From Bacteroidota bacterium (lineage in GTDB: Bacteria; Bacteroidota; Bacteroidia; Chitinophagales; Saprospiraceae), in NCBI GenBank assembly GCA_963169325.1, contig CAUJEY010000050.1, positions 1 to 42,902 of the forward strand: DNA of 42,902 nt, given 5' to 3'. How positions within the stretch are numbered: the stretch's first letter is position 1; each line of letters starts with the position of its first letter. The notes beneath the pieces were generated by a model. It was not told the origin of the DNA and did no database searches. It saw only the letters and a list, made by a program, of their open reading frames with translations. Below are positions 1 through 8,700 of the stretch, piece by piece. A program made the translations under genes and the position numbers.

Positions 1-1
1 T

Positions 2-1381
2 ACCGGCGCCGGCAACGGCCAGGCAAGTGGGTTGATTTTTGCGCAAGGGCTGACTACCGTGACGTACACGGTCACCGACGGCGCAAATCTGACATCCGGA
101 TGTACGTTCACCGTTACCGTAAGCGCCTGCAACACCAATACGGTGTTCAGCGGTACCATCAAATGGGAACACGACGGCACGAGCGGCGTACAAAACGCCA
201 CCGTCAACCTCAGCGGGGTCGCCAGTGGCAACGACTTGAGCGATATCAACGGCTACTATGAAATTGCCATTCCGCCCACGACGGGCAATTTCACGCTGAA
301 ACCGGTTAAAAACATCAACAAACTCAACGGCCTCACCTCAGCCGACATCACAGCCATCCAGCAACATGTGACGAGCGCAGTCCTGTTGCCGGCACCCTTC
401 AAACGGATCGCCGCCGACGTGAACAAAAGTAATTCGATCACGGCCCTCGATGCTTCGCTGATCAACCAGGTGTTGCAGGGTAGCCCCCAGGCCAATGCCA
501 TTTTTAATACCTCCTGGCGTTTCGTGCCGGCGGCATACACCTTCCCAAACCCGAACGTGCCCTGGGGTTTTCCCGAACAAATCAACCTCACGGGCGTGAG
601 TGGCATCGTCAGCGGGCAAAATTTTAAAGGTATTAAATTAGGCGACGTCGCAAGCACGTGGGCCAACCCGGCCAACTTCGGCGCGGGCGAACCATTGGTG
701 CTGCGGGTGCAGGACCGGGTGCTGGAAGCCGGTGCGGAGGTCGTAGCCGAATTTCGCGCCGATCAGTTGGACGACCTCAACTCCTTTCAGTTTGCCCTGC
801 ATTTTGATGCGGAGCAGTTGCAATTGGTAAAAATAGAATCAGCCGGCGGTTTGCCGGTTTCCATGGAAAATTTCGGGATGTACAATTTAGCCGAAGGCGA
901 AATCCGCGTCGTGTGGTCGCAGGCAGCAAGCCTGATGCTGATCGAAGCGGCGCCGGTGTTCCGCCTGCGGTTTAAAGCGCTGGAAAGTGGTGCGCGGTTG
1001 AGCGAGGTGTTGCGGCTGAACGAGGAGGCATTGACGGGGTATTGTTACAACAGCGCCTATGCTGAGTCGGGCGTGGAACTGCGGTATTCGGCTTCGACAG
1101 CGGTGAATCAAGCCCGTGCAGATATGGCGCTGTGGCTGGACAATCGGCCGAATCCGTTTGTGGATGTGACTACGCTGCGTTTTGTGTTACCGGAATACGG
1201 CGAGGCGGAATTGCGGGTTACGGATGTTGTAGGTCGCCTGTTGTTTTCACAGAAGAAATTCTATGCAGCCGGCTTACAGATAGAAACGCTGTGTCTGACT
1301 GGTGTGAGCGGCGTGCTGTTTGCAGAGTTGGTGACGGAACAGGGGAGTATAGTGCGGAAGATGCTGGCGGTTAAAAAGTGA
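2..1381 (+). CDS. C-terminal part of a large T9SS-secreted protein (5' end outside window)
   Basis: The frame is open from the first bases of the window, so the start lies upstream. In order it shows the end of an HYR/Ig-like repeat (the GLTTVTYTVTDGA region), a carboxypeptidase-regulatory/Cna-B-like fold, a dockerin-like pair (second half [20 protein letters not shown]), a cohesin-like beta domain, and a type IX sorting domain starting near [14 protein letters not shown]. Such proteins are exported by Sec, cross the outer membrane through T9SS, and are released or anchored after the C-terminal domain is removed. The substrate is unknown. The stretch from 131 to the stop is a colinear paralogue of the 3' end of the gene ending at 10987. 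The domain types are clear; the function is not. Confidence 0.85.
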   Translation, partial: TGAGNGQASGLIFAQGLTTVTYTVTDGANLTSGCTFTVTVSACNTNTVFSGTIKWEHDGTSGVQNATVNLSGVASGNDLSDINGYYEIAIPPTTGNFTLKPVKNINKLNGLTSADITAIQQHVTSAVLLPAPFKRIAADVNKSNSITALDASLINQVLQGSPQANAIFNTSWRFVPAAYTFPNPNVPWGFPEQINLTGVSGIVSGQNFKGIKLGDVASTWANPANFGAGEPLVLRVQDRVLEAGAEVVAEFRADQLDDLNSFQFALHFDAEQLQLVKIESAGGLPVSMENFGMYNLAEGEIRVVWSQAASLMLIEAAPVFRLRFKALESGARLSEVLRLNEEALTGYCYNSAYAESGVELRYSASTAVNQARADMALWLDNRPNPFVDVTTLRFVLPEYGEAELRVTDVVGRLLFSQKKFYAAGLQIETLCLTGVSGVLFAELVTEQGSIVRKMLAVKK

Positions 1382-1407
1382 GCATAGTATTTATTAGATT
1401 CATTCAA

Positions 1408-1625
1408 CATGAGTCATCCCGAATTTTTCAAATGACTTCGGAGAAGTCAAATATTTGTAGATCAGTGGTTTGAGAGAATACAACGACCTCGGAGAGGTCG
1501 AATGTTATTTGCCTATTCGTGTTGGTTCGACCTCTCCGAGGTCGGATAACGCCTTTCCGGGGCATTTCTACAAATATTTGACCTCTCCGAGGTCTTTCAC
1601 GCTGAAAAATCCGGGATGACTCATG
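1408..1625. repeat. Foldback element with four palindromic hairpins
   Basis: The 14-base outer arms 1408-1421 and 1612-1625 are perfect inverted copies. Inside them are inverted partners around AAATATTTGTAGA and four copies of a 15-base hairpin: 1434-1448, 1485-1499, 1529-1543 and 1580-1594. Copies 2-4 read GACCTC-3nt-GAGGTC. Copy 1 reads GACTTC-GGA-GAAGTC, in which both arms changed so pairing is kept. There is no coding potential. It fills most of the gap between the T9SS gene and the response regulator and may end transcription of the former. Confidence 0.85.
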
Positions 1626-1693
1626 TTTATAATTTCAGTTTTTTCCACCGTCTCTTTTATTCCATTTAGGCAAAAAGTGCGGCTCCCGCTTCT

Positions 1694-1711
1694 TTCACAT
1701 AATCATGTGAA
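1694..1711. promoter_or_regulatory. Palindrome TTCACAT-N4-ATGTGAA upstream of the response regulator
   Basis: A perfect 7-base inverted repeat with a 4-base spacer lies 44 bases before the regulator start codon. A near-identical palindrome (4680-4695) lies in front of the gene after the kinase. A dimeric regulator site, possibly for the NarL-type regulator itself, is an inference. Confidence 0.5.
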
Positions 1712-1755
1712 CCGAATACCGCCAACAAACCCCATTTTTGACCCAAAAAATACCC

Positions 1756-2388
1756 ATGCGGCGCATACTGATTTACGAAGACAGTCAACCGTTCCGGCTC
1801 AACCTCGTGGAACTGCTTCGGAGCGATCCGGATTTCCAGGTCGTGGGCGGTTATGCTGACTGCCGGTTTATCCGGGAGCAAGTGGAAGAGTTGCGACCCG
1901 ATCTGGTGCTGCTGGACATCGACATGCCTCACGTCGACGGCCTGCAGGGGCTTTACCTGCTGAAACAGCATTTCCCGGACATTCCCGCCCTGATGCTGAC
2001 CATTTTCGACGACCACGACAAAGTGTTCAACGCCGTATGTCTCGGCGCCAACGGCTACCTGCTTAAAAACACGCTGCCCGAGCGGCTGCTGGCCGCCATC
2101 CACGAACTCTTCGACGGCGGCGCGCCGATGACGCCGGTCATTGCCCGGAAAGTGCTGCAACTGTACTCCCGCGCGGGCTTCAAACTCGCGGCGCAGTACG
2201 ATCTCACGGAAAAAGAACGCCGGGTGTTGGCGCACCTTGTCGACGGACTTTCCTACAAAATGATCGCCGCCGAAATGAACGTGAGCATCAACACCGTGCG
2301 CACGCACATTACCGGGGTGTACGCCAAATTGCAGGTACACTCGGTGAGCGAGGCCGTGGTGAAAGCAATACGGGAGCAAATTGTTTGA
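1756..2388 (+). CDS. NarL/LuxR-family response regulator
   Basis: A 210-residue two-domain DNA-binding response regulator. The receiver domain has the acidic pair E8/D9, the phosphoacceptor D54 in LVLLDIDMP, and a conserved lysine in the YLLKN segment. The C-terminal LuxR-type helix-turn-helix is seen in LTEKERRVLAHLVDGLSYKMI followed by VSINTVRTHI. The ATG at 1756 (MRRILIYEDS) puts the receiver start at the family position; an upstream in-frame TTG would add six unneeded residues. It forms an operon with the histidine kinase 37 bases downstream, its likely phosphodonor. The target genes are unknown, but a palindrome upstream recurs before the gene at 4763. Confidence 0.95.
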   Translation: MRRILIYEDSQPFRLNLVELLRSDPDFQVVGGYADCRFIREQVEELRPDLVLLDIDMPHVDGLQGLYLLKQHFPDIPALMLTIFDDHDKVFNAVCLGANGYLLKNTLPERLLAAIHELFDGGAPMTPVIARKVLQLYSRAGFKLAAQYDLTEKERRVLAHLVDGLSYKMIAAEMNVSINTVRTHITGVYAKLQVHSVSEAVVKAIREQIV

Positions 2389-2398
2389 AGCAAGCGGT

Positions 2399-2406
2399 TA
2401 TCTTTG
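2399..2406 (+). promoter_or_regulatory. TATCTTTG, possible -7 box for the kinase gene
   Basis: The sequence matches the Bacteroidota -7 consensus TAnnTTTG and lies 19 bases before the kinase ATG. The nearest TTTG upstream (2384-2387) is too close for a normal -33 element, so an internal promoter is only a weak suggestion. Confidence 0.3.
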
Positions 2407-2425
2407 AGGCAAACAATTCGACCGG

Positions 2426-4660
2426 ATGAAACGCCTCGCCACTTCGCTCGCTTGCCTGTTGCTTTTATGCCTTTTGCCCAAGCGCCTTTTCACCCAAAAT
2501 ACCCGTCTGACGGACTCGCTCCAGCAGCGTATTTTTTTAGAAAAAAACGACTCCGCGCGGGCCATGCTGTACAATGCGATGGCTTATGAATTTTTTAATG
2601 CCAACCTCGACTCTGCGGAAAACCTCATTACAAAAGAATGTTTCTTCGCCCAAAAATCGGGTTGCGCCACTTGTCTTATCGAATGTTACCGGGACAAAGG
2701 TTTTGCCCAAAACCGCCGCTTCCGCATAGACGAGGCGCTTCTGTTGTACGACACGGCACAGGCTATAGCGGAAAAGTCGAAAAACTGGTGCCAACTTTCG
2801 GGTGTGTATTCCCAAAAGGGGGGTGCGCTGAACCGCAAAAAAGACTACGAGAAGGCGCTGGTTTGGAACCAAAAATCGGTAGACGTATATGAAAAAAACG
2901 GCTGCACCGGCAAAGGCTTCGTGATCAATTACAACCTGTATGTCACACTCAGCAACATGGGGCGGGATCAGGAATGCATTGCGCCGCTCGCCAAAGCCAT
3001 CGAAGTGGCAGAGCGCAATGGCAATACCGCGCACAGACAGCTGGGGTACGGCGCCATGGCCAATGAACTCTTGAATGTAGGCAAATGGGAAGGCGCAGAG
3101 CCTTTTGCGCAAAAGTCCCTCGATTTGAGCCGTAGCCTCGGCGATAAATACAATGAAGCCCAAGCACTTTTTATACTGGGCAAATCTGCCGCTATGCAAG
3201 ACCGATTCGACATTCAGTATAGACACCTCCAACAGGCGCGGGCAGCGTTCGGAGAAAGCAAAGACTTGTTTCTGAAAACCAGCCTATGGTCTTCTTCGGC
3301 ACTTTGCGCGGCGTTCAACGAGCACTATTCCGAAGCATTGGAACTGCTGGCTGAGGCATACCCTTTGGCCCAAAAAATAAACAGCCTGCCAGACATCCTC
3401 AATTGTTTGCGGGCCTATGGCAAGGTGTATCAAATGCAAAACGAACCGGAAAAGGCCGAAGCCTACCTCCTGGAAGCGGTGGACCTGACGGACAAAAATC
3501 CCGAACAATTGCAGCTCCGTGCCCTTTCGCGCAACGGCCTCCAAGCATTTTATACGCAGTATGGTCTTTGGGAAAAAGCCTATAATGCCTACAAACGCTT
3601 TCAGGAATTGACGGACTCCATGAACAACAACGAACAGCGCGTACAGCTCGCCGTGCTCGAAACCGAATTCCGTTTTCACAAAGAACGCGCCGAGCAAGAC
3701 CGCTTACTTTCGCTCCGCGAACTGGACGTGCTCAACCTCCAAAACGAAAAACTGCAAACCGGTTTCCGCCTCGCCGAGCAAAACCGCCAACTGCTCGCCG
3801 GCCAACTGGAAGCCGAAAAACAAGAAGCCAACCTGTTCGCACTCCAAATGTCTGAGCGGGAAAAAACCCTCCAAAACGCCGCCCTTGATGCTGAAAACCG
3901 ACAAACTTCCGCCGAAAATAAAGCAAAATCTGCCGAAATAGCCCTCCAAAACCTGCAAATCAGCCGGGAGCGTTGGGGGCGTTGGGCCATTGCCGGCCTT
4001 TCTTTGGCTGCGCTTACCGGGCTGTTCTGGTTTTTCAAAAAACGCCGCCGGCAGGACGTACTCGCCCTGCGCACCGATCTGGCCCGCGACCTGCACGACG
4101 ACCTCGGCAGCGAAATCAGCAGCCTCGGGCTGAGCGCGTTTACCGCCGCCCGCTCCGGCGACCCCCGAAAAATGAGCGCCGTGCTGGAACAGGTGTCTAC
4201 CCAAAGCAGCCGCCTCGTGGAGGACATGCGCGACCTGATCTGGACCATGAACCCGGAAAACGATAACCTGGAAAAAATGCTCGCCCGGGTGCGCCAAAAC
4301 GCGTTGCGCCTGCTCGACGGGCAGGAGGTGTCGCTGAAATTCGACATCGACCCCGCCGTCGTTTCGTTTCGACTGGCCCCGGAAGTACACCGGCAGTTGT
4401 TCCTGATGTTCAAGGAAAGCCTGAACAACCTCGCCAAATACGCCCGTTGCCGCTCGGCAGCGATTCGCGTCTATCGGGAGCGCGACGCAGTGGTATTCGA
4501 AGTGCGCGACGACGGCGTGGGCTTCGATCCGGCAAGCACCGAAGGGGGCAACGGCCTGCGCAACCTGAAAACCCGGGCCGCAGCCCTGCGCGGGGTGGCG
4601 GAAATTGAGTCGGAACCGGGGCGGGGGACAGTGGTGCGGTGGCGGACCCCACTGACGTAG
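2426..4660 (+). CDS. TPR-containing sensor histidine kinase (HisKA_3/HATPase)
   Basis: A 744-residue kinase. An N-terminal signal peptide (MKRLATSLACLLLLCLL) leads to a periplasmic array of TPR-like helical repeats to about residue 400. A long Gln/Glu-rich coiled coil (about 405-515) and one membrane helix (about 517-537) follow. The cytoplasmic part has the HisKA_3 H-box with H557 in ARDLHDDLGSE, then an ATPase domain with an N-box (NLAKYAR), a DDGVGFD G-box and GNGLRNLKTRA. It probably senses an envelope signal and phosphorylates the NarL-type regulator encoded just upstream. The regulator-before-kinase order and the short gap indicate one transcription unit. The ligand cannot be guessed from sequence. 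Confidence 0.95.
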   Translation: MKRLATSLACLLLLCLLPKRLFTQNTRLTDSLQQRIFLEKNDSARAMLYNAMAYEFFNANLDSAENLITKECFFAQKSGCATCLIECYRDKGFAQNRRFRIDEALLLYDTAQAIAEKSKNWCQLSGVYSQKGGALNRKKDYEKALVWNQKSVDVYEKNGCTGKGFVINYNLYVTLSNMGRDQECIAPLAKAIEVAERNGNTAHRQLGYGAMANELLNVGKWEGAEPFAQKSLDLSRSLGDKYNEAQALFILGKSAAMQDRFDIQYRHLQQARAAFGESKDLFLKTSLWSSSALCAAFNEHYSEALELLAEAYPLAQKINSLPDILNCLRAYGKVYQMQNEPEKAEAYLLEAVDLTDKNPEQLQLRALSRNGLQAFYTQYGLWEKAYNAYKRFQELTDSMNNNEQRVQLAVLETEFRFHKERAEQDRLLSLRELDVLNLQNEKLQTGFRLAEQNRQLLAGQLEAEKQEANLFALQMSEREKTLQNAALDAENRQTSAENKAKSAEIALQNLQISRERWGRWAIAGLSLAALTGLFWFFKKRRRQDVLALRTDLARDLHDDLGSEISSLGLSAFTAARSGDPRKMSAVLEQVSTQSSRLVEDMRDLIWTMNPENDNLEKMLARVRQNALRLLDGQEVSLKFDIDPAVVSFRLAPEVHRQLFLMFKESLNNLAKYARCRSAAIRVYRERDAVVFEVRDDGVGFDPASTEGGNGLRNLKTRAAALRGVAEIESEPGRGTVVRWRTPLT

Positions 4661-4679
4661 GTAACGCCCTCAACTTTTC

Positions 4680-4695
4680 TCACATCATCATGTGA
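4680..4695. promoter_or_regulatory. Palindrome TCACAT-N4-ATGTGA upstream of the NTF2-like gene
   Basis: A 6-base inverted repeat with the same 4-base spacing as the site at 1694-1711; most of the central bases also agree. It lies between the kinase stop and the start of the secreted NTF2-like gene. It has no T-run, so a terminator role is less likely than a protein site. Confidence 0.5.
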
Positions 4696-4762
4696 AACAG
4701 ACCTGGGTTGGATTCCTGGAAATTTGTCCAAGAGTTTTCACCAACCCAACGTCAGTTTCATT

Positions 4763-5641
4763 ATGAAAAACAACATTCTCCTCCTGTCTTTTTTGCTTTT
4801 CGCCGGACTTCATGCCGGCGCCCAAACCAACGCCGAAGAAGCCGCCGTCAAAGCCGTGATCGCGCGCGAAACCGAATCCTATTTTGCGGCCAACCTCGAA
4901 CAATGGTCGGCCACGCGCACCCACACGGAAAACAGCCTGAACATCGGCCATGAGTCGGGCAGCGCCGGCATCACGCGAGGCTGGAAACAAGAACTGGCTG
5001 ATGCTGCCTGGGTCAAAGAATTTCCCGACGGCATCAAAATCTCGGTAGAACGAACTAACTGGAATATCCGCGTGTCGGGCAACGTAGCCTGGGCCACCTA
5101 CGACCAGGCGCTTTCTATCCCACAATTTGGCGTAAAGAACCGGCGCACAACCGAAATCCGGTGCCTCGAAAAAACGGGCGGGCAATGGACCATCACAGTG
5201 CTCACCTACACCGCGACCCAAAAATTCGATACTCCCGAAGAATTGGAGGCCATCAAAAAAGTGCTGCGCGACGAAACACAGGCATACCTCGATGCCGATA
5301 CCGCAAAATGGTCCGCCCAGCACCTGCAAGATGAAAACGAGACCCTCGTCTGGAACAATGCAGACGGCACTTTCGGCTACACAGTCGGCTGGGCATCCAT
5401 TTCGGTGGACATGGCAACCGATTTTTCCAAGCGCGGCAAATACACCGACAAACTTTCCATAGACAATTTCAAGTTCACCGTCAGGGGCAACTTAGCCTTT
5501 GTCATGTACGACCAAATGCTGACTGCGAGCGACGGTAAAATTTCCAAATCCCGGGAGCACCGCGTTTTAGTTTGGCAGAACGGCCAATGGAAAATCCAGG
5601 CGGTCATGGCGTATCTCAATCCGGAAGCGGGAAAAAAATAA
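4763..5641 (+). CDS. Secreted protein with two NTF2/SnoaL-like domains
   Basis: A 292-residue protein with a Sec signal peptide (MKNNILLLSFLLFAGLHAGAQ) and two homologous halves of about 130 residues. Compare AVIARETESYFAANLEQWSA with VLRDETQAYLDADTAKWSA. Each half has the alpha-helix then curved-sheet pattern of SnoaL/DUF4440-like NTF2 folds, which bind small hydrophobic molecules or act as accessory domains. The ATG at 4763 precedes the signal peptide directly; a TTG farther upstream would put charged residues before it. The palindrome at 4680-4695 suggests control by the upstream two-component system. No catalytic assignment is possible. Confidence 0.8.
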   Translation: MKNNILLLSFLLFAGLHAGAQTNAEEAAVKAVIARETESYFAANLEQWSATRTHTENSLNIGHESGSAGITRGWKQELADAAWVKEFPDGIKISVERTNWNIRVSGNVAWATYDQALSIPQFGVKNRRTTEIRCLEKTGGQWTITVLTYTATQKFDTPEELEAIKKVLRDETQAYLDADTAKWSAQHLQDENETLVWNNADGTFGYTVGWASISVDMATDFSKRGKYTDKLSIDNFKFTVRGNLAFVMYDQMLTASDGKISKSREHRVLVWQNGQWKIQAVMAYLNPEAGKK

Positions 5642-5707
5642 GGCAGCACGAACGGCCACCTGTCTTTGCAAACCACTCCATTTTTTAACAACCAATCTTT
5701 TTTCAAC

Positions 5708-8700
5708 ATGAAAAAGGTTTTCTTCCTCATACTGGCATTCAGCCTTCTCGGCCAGATATATGCCCAAAAAAGCCTCCCCGACTATTTCCGCATCGCCGAT
5801 GAGCGCATCCTAACCGGCCGAATCGCACTGCCGGAGCGTATGCAGGCACAAATGAAAACACTTCAGGATTTTGAGGAGCGCACATACGATACGCCCTGCG
5901 ACAGCCCGACAAAAACGGACTTGTCGAACGGCGGCCAATTCCGCGTCCCGAATTTTCAAGTGCCTAAAACCGAATCGCTCGTGTTGAAAAACGACCTCCT
6001 GATTTGGAGCGAAGGCGATGTGACCATAGACGGCAGCATTCTGGGTGAGATGATCCGGAACAGCAACCGGAATGGGCAAAACCTCAGTGTCGGCTCCGGC
6101 GGAACCATTTTTGTGCGCGGCGCTATCGCGCTCAGCGATGGCGGCAACGGGCTGGATGCAGCGGAAGTACCCAACAATCCGGCCCTGCTGCTCTCGCACC
6201 TGGGCGCCGCCACGCTGCTGCGCGCTTTTGGTAAAACCGGATCGTGGCAGGGTGGTGGCGGCGGCTCGCTGTTGCTTTTTGCCAAAAAAATAGTGTTTGA
6301 AGGGAAAACCCGGGTCGGCAACGGCGGACGCGGTTTCGGCAGCGGCTCCGGCGGGCGCGGCGGCAATCTGGCCGTTTTGACTGATATTTTTCAAAAAACA
6401 ACCATTTCCGCCGATTTTTTTGCCGGGAACGGCGGCGACGGCGGCAGCGAGGCCGGTTTGGGCTGCGGAAACGGTGGCGATGGCGGGGATGCATTTCTAT
6501 CTTGTTCAGAAGGAACAAACGGGGCAAATAATTCAGGATCGGGAAATGTGACCGGCGGTGATGGCGGCGACGGCGGCGCAGGAATTCCATTTGCCAATAA
6601 TGTGCTTAGCAACGGTTGTAATGGAGGCCACGGAGGATCAGGCACGAGTACCAATGGAAACGGTACAGGTGGCAAAGGTGGGAATGGCGGTACGGGCGGT
6701 TCAGTTTTGCCCGATCTTTTGGGCGGCCCCGGCGGCAGCGGGAATAACGGCGGGAACGGAAACGGTGGAAATGGGGGCATTGGAACAGGTGGAAATGGCG
6801 GAGATGGTGGAAACGGAGGAGCAGAATCTTATTCCGGTGGCACTGCCGGTGCTGGGGGAAATGGTACAGGCGGGGATGGTACCAACGGCGGAAATGGCAT
6901 TGGCGGAGATGGCGGAAAAGGCGGCCTCGGTGGCAATGCTCTCATTAATGGGGTTTTTGCAGGCAATGGAGGACAAGGCGGACAGGGAGGCTCCGGATAC
7001 GGTGGAAACAGCATTGGAAATGTTGGTATAGGAGGCGATGGCATAGGCGGTAATGGCGGCGATGGCGGTAATGGCGGCAGTGGTGGGATTTTTCCAACGT
7101 ATGGTGGCAATGGTTGGTTGGCCGGACACGGCATAGGTGGAAACGGCCTCATAGGCGGCAATGGTTTCGGTGGAAACAGCGGCAACGGCGGCCTTTCCGG
7201 CGGCGCCGCCGACCCTGCAAATTATGGCGGTTGCACATCGCCGGGTGGAAATGGTACAGGTGGCAACAGCAATAATCCATGCGCATTTAGCGAAACAGGC
7301 GGTATCGGAACGGGTGGAATCTGTGGTACTTCGACCCACGTTTCGCCGCTGGTTTGTTGGGGCGCGCCTGCCTGTCAGGGGCAGAGCAACAATGGGCAAA
7401 ATTTGGGCGCCTGCAACGGCGGCCTCTCCGTTACGAATATTACCAATACCACGGCCGTCGTCAGTTGGGCCAACTGCGGCGCAACGGAATATGAATTGCA
7501 GTACCGACCGGCAGGCTCCAATACCTGGATCAGCCTCAATATCACCACTCAAAGTCAAACACTGACCAATCTAATAGCCGGTACCGGTTACGATTACCAG
7601 ATACAGGCGTTCTGCGCCGGAATATGGACAGGTTTCGGCCCCATCGCCAACTTTACCACAAGCGCCGACGATACCGACGCCGACGGCGTCACCACCGCCC
7701 AGGGCGATTGCGACGACAATGACCCGGCCGTCTACCCCGGCGCCCCCGAAGCCTGCGACGGCCTCGACAACGACTGCGACGGCCTGACCGACGAAGGCCC
7801 CAGCCTGTGGCAAAACACCATCGGCGGCAGCGGAAACGAATTCTTCGGCCTCACCAAGCCCACCGCCGACGGCGGTTACATCGTGGGCGGCAGTTCCAAC
7901 TCCAACATTTCGGGCGACAAAACCGAAGACAGCCGGGGCGCCGGCGATTACTGGGTGCTGAAATTGGACGCGACAGGCGACATCGTTTGGCAAAAAACCT
8001 TCGGCGGCAATGCCGCTGAAACCCTCTCCGACCTGAGCCAAACCGCCGACGGCGGCTACATCGTCGCCGGGCATTCTGCTTCCCCGATTTCGGGCGACAA
8101 AACCGAAGACAATTCAGGCGACGCGGATTTTTGGGTCATCAAATTGGACGCTACGGGCAACATCGAATGGCAAAATACCATCGGCGGCAGCGGCGGCGAG
8201 GGCACCCCCAAAATAAGCCCCACCACAGATGGCGGCTACATCCTCGCCGGAACCTCCAACTCAAACATCTCCGGCGACAAAACCGAAGACGGCTTGGGGG
8301 CGGACGATATCTGGGTACTCAAACTCGACGCTTCCGGCAACATCCTCTGGCAAAATACCATCGGCGGCAGCCTGACAGAGGTGCCGCGCTCCATAGAGCA
8401 AACACCCGACGGCGGCTATGTCATCGGCAGCCAGTCCGGCTCCAACACCTCCGGCGATAAAACCGAAGACAGCCACGGTGGCCTCGATTACTGGCTGCTC
8501 AAGTTGGACGCGGCAGGCGACATCGTTTGGCAAAACACCATCGGCGGCAATGCCGACGACTATTTGGAACCCGGACAACAGACCGCCGACGGCGGCTACA
8601 TCCTCTGCGGTTGGTCATTTTCCGGTATCTCCGGCGACAAAACCGAGGCCGGCCTGGGCAGTTGGGATTTCTGGGTCGTAAAAACCGACGGCAGTGGCAA

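Noticed and set aside
6391-7185. Proline-rich minus-strand frames
   Set aside because: They are the complement of the Gly-rich coding repeat.
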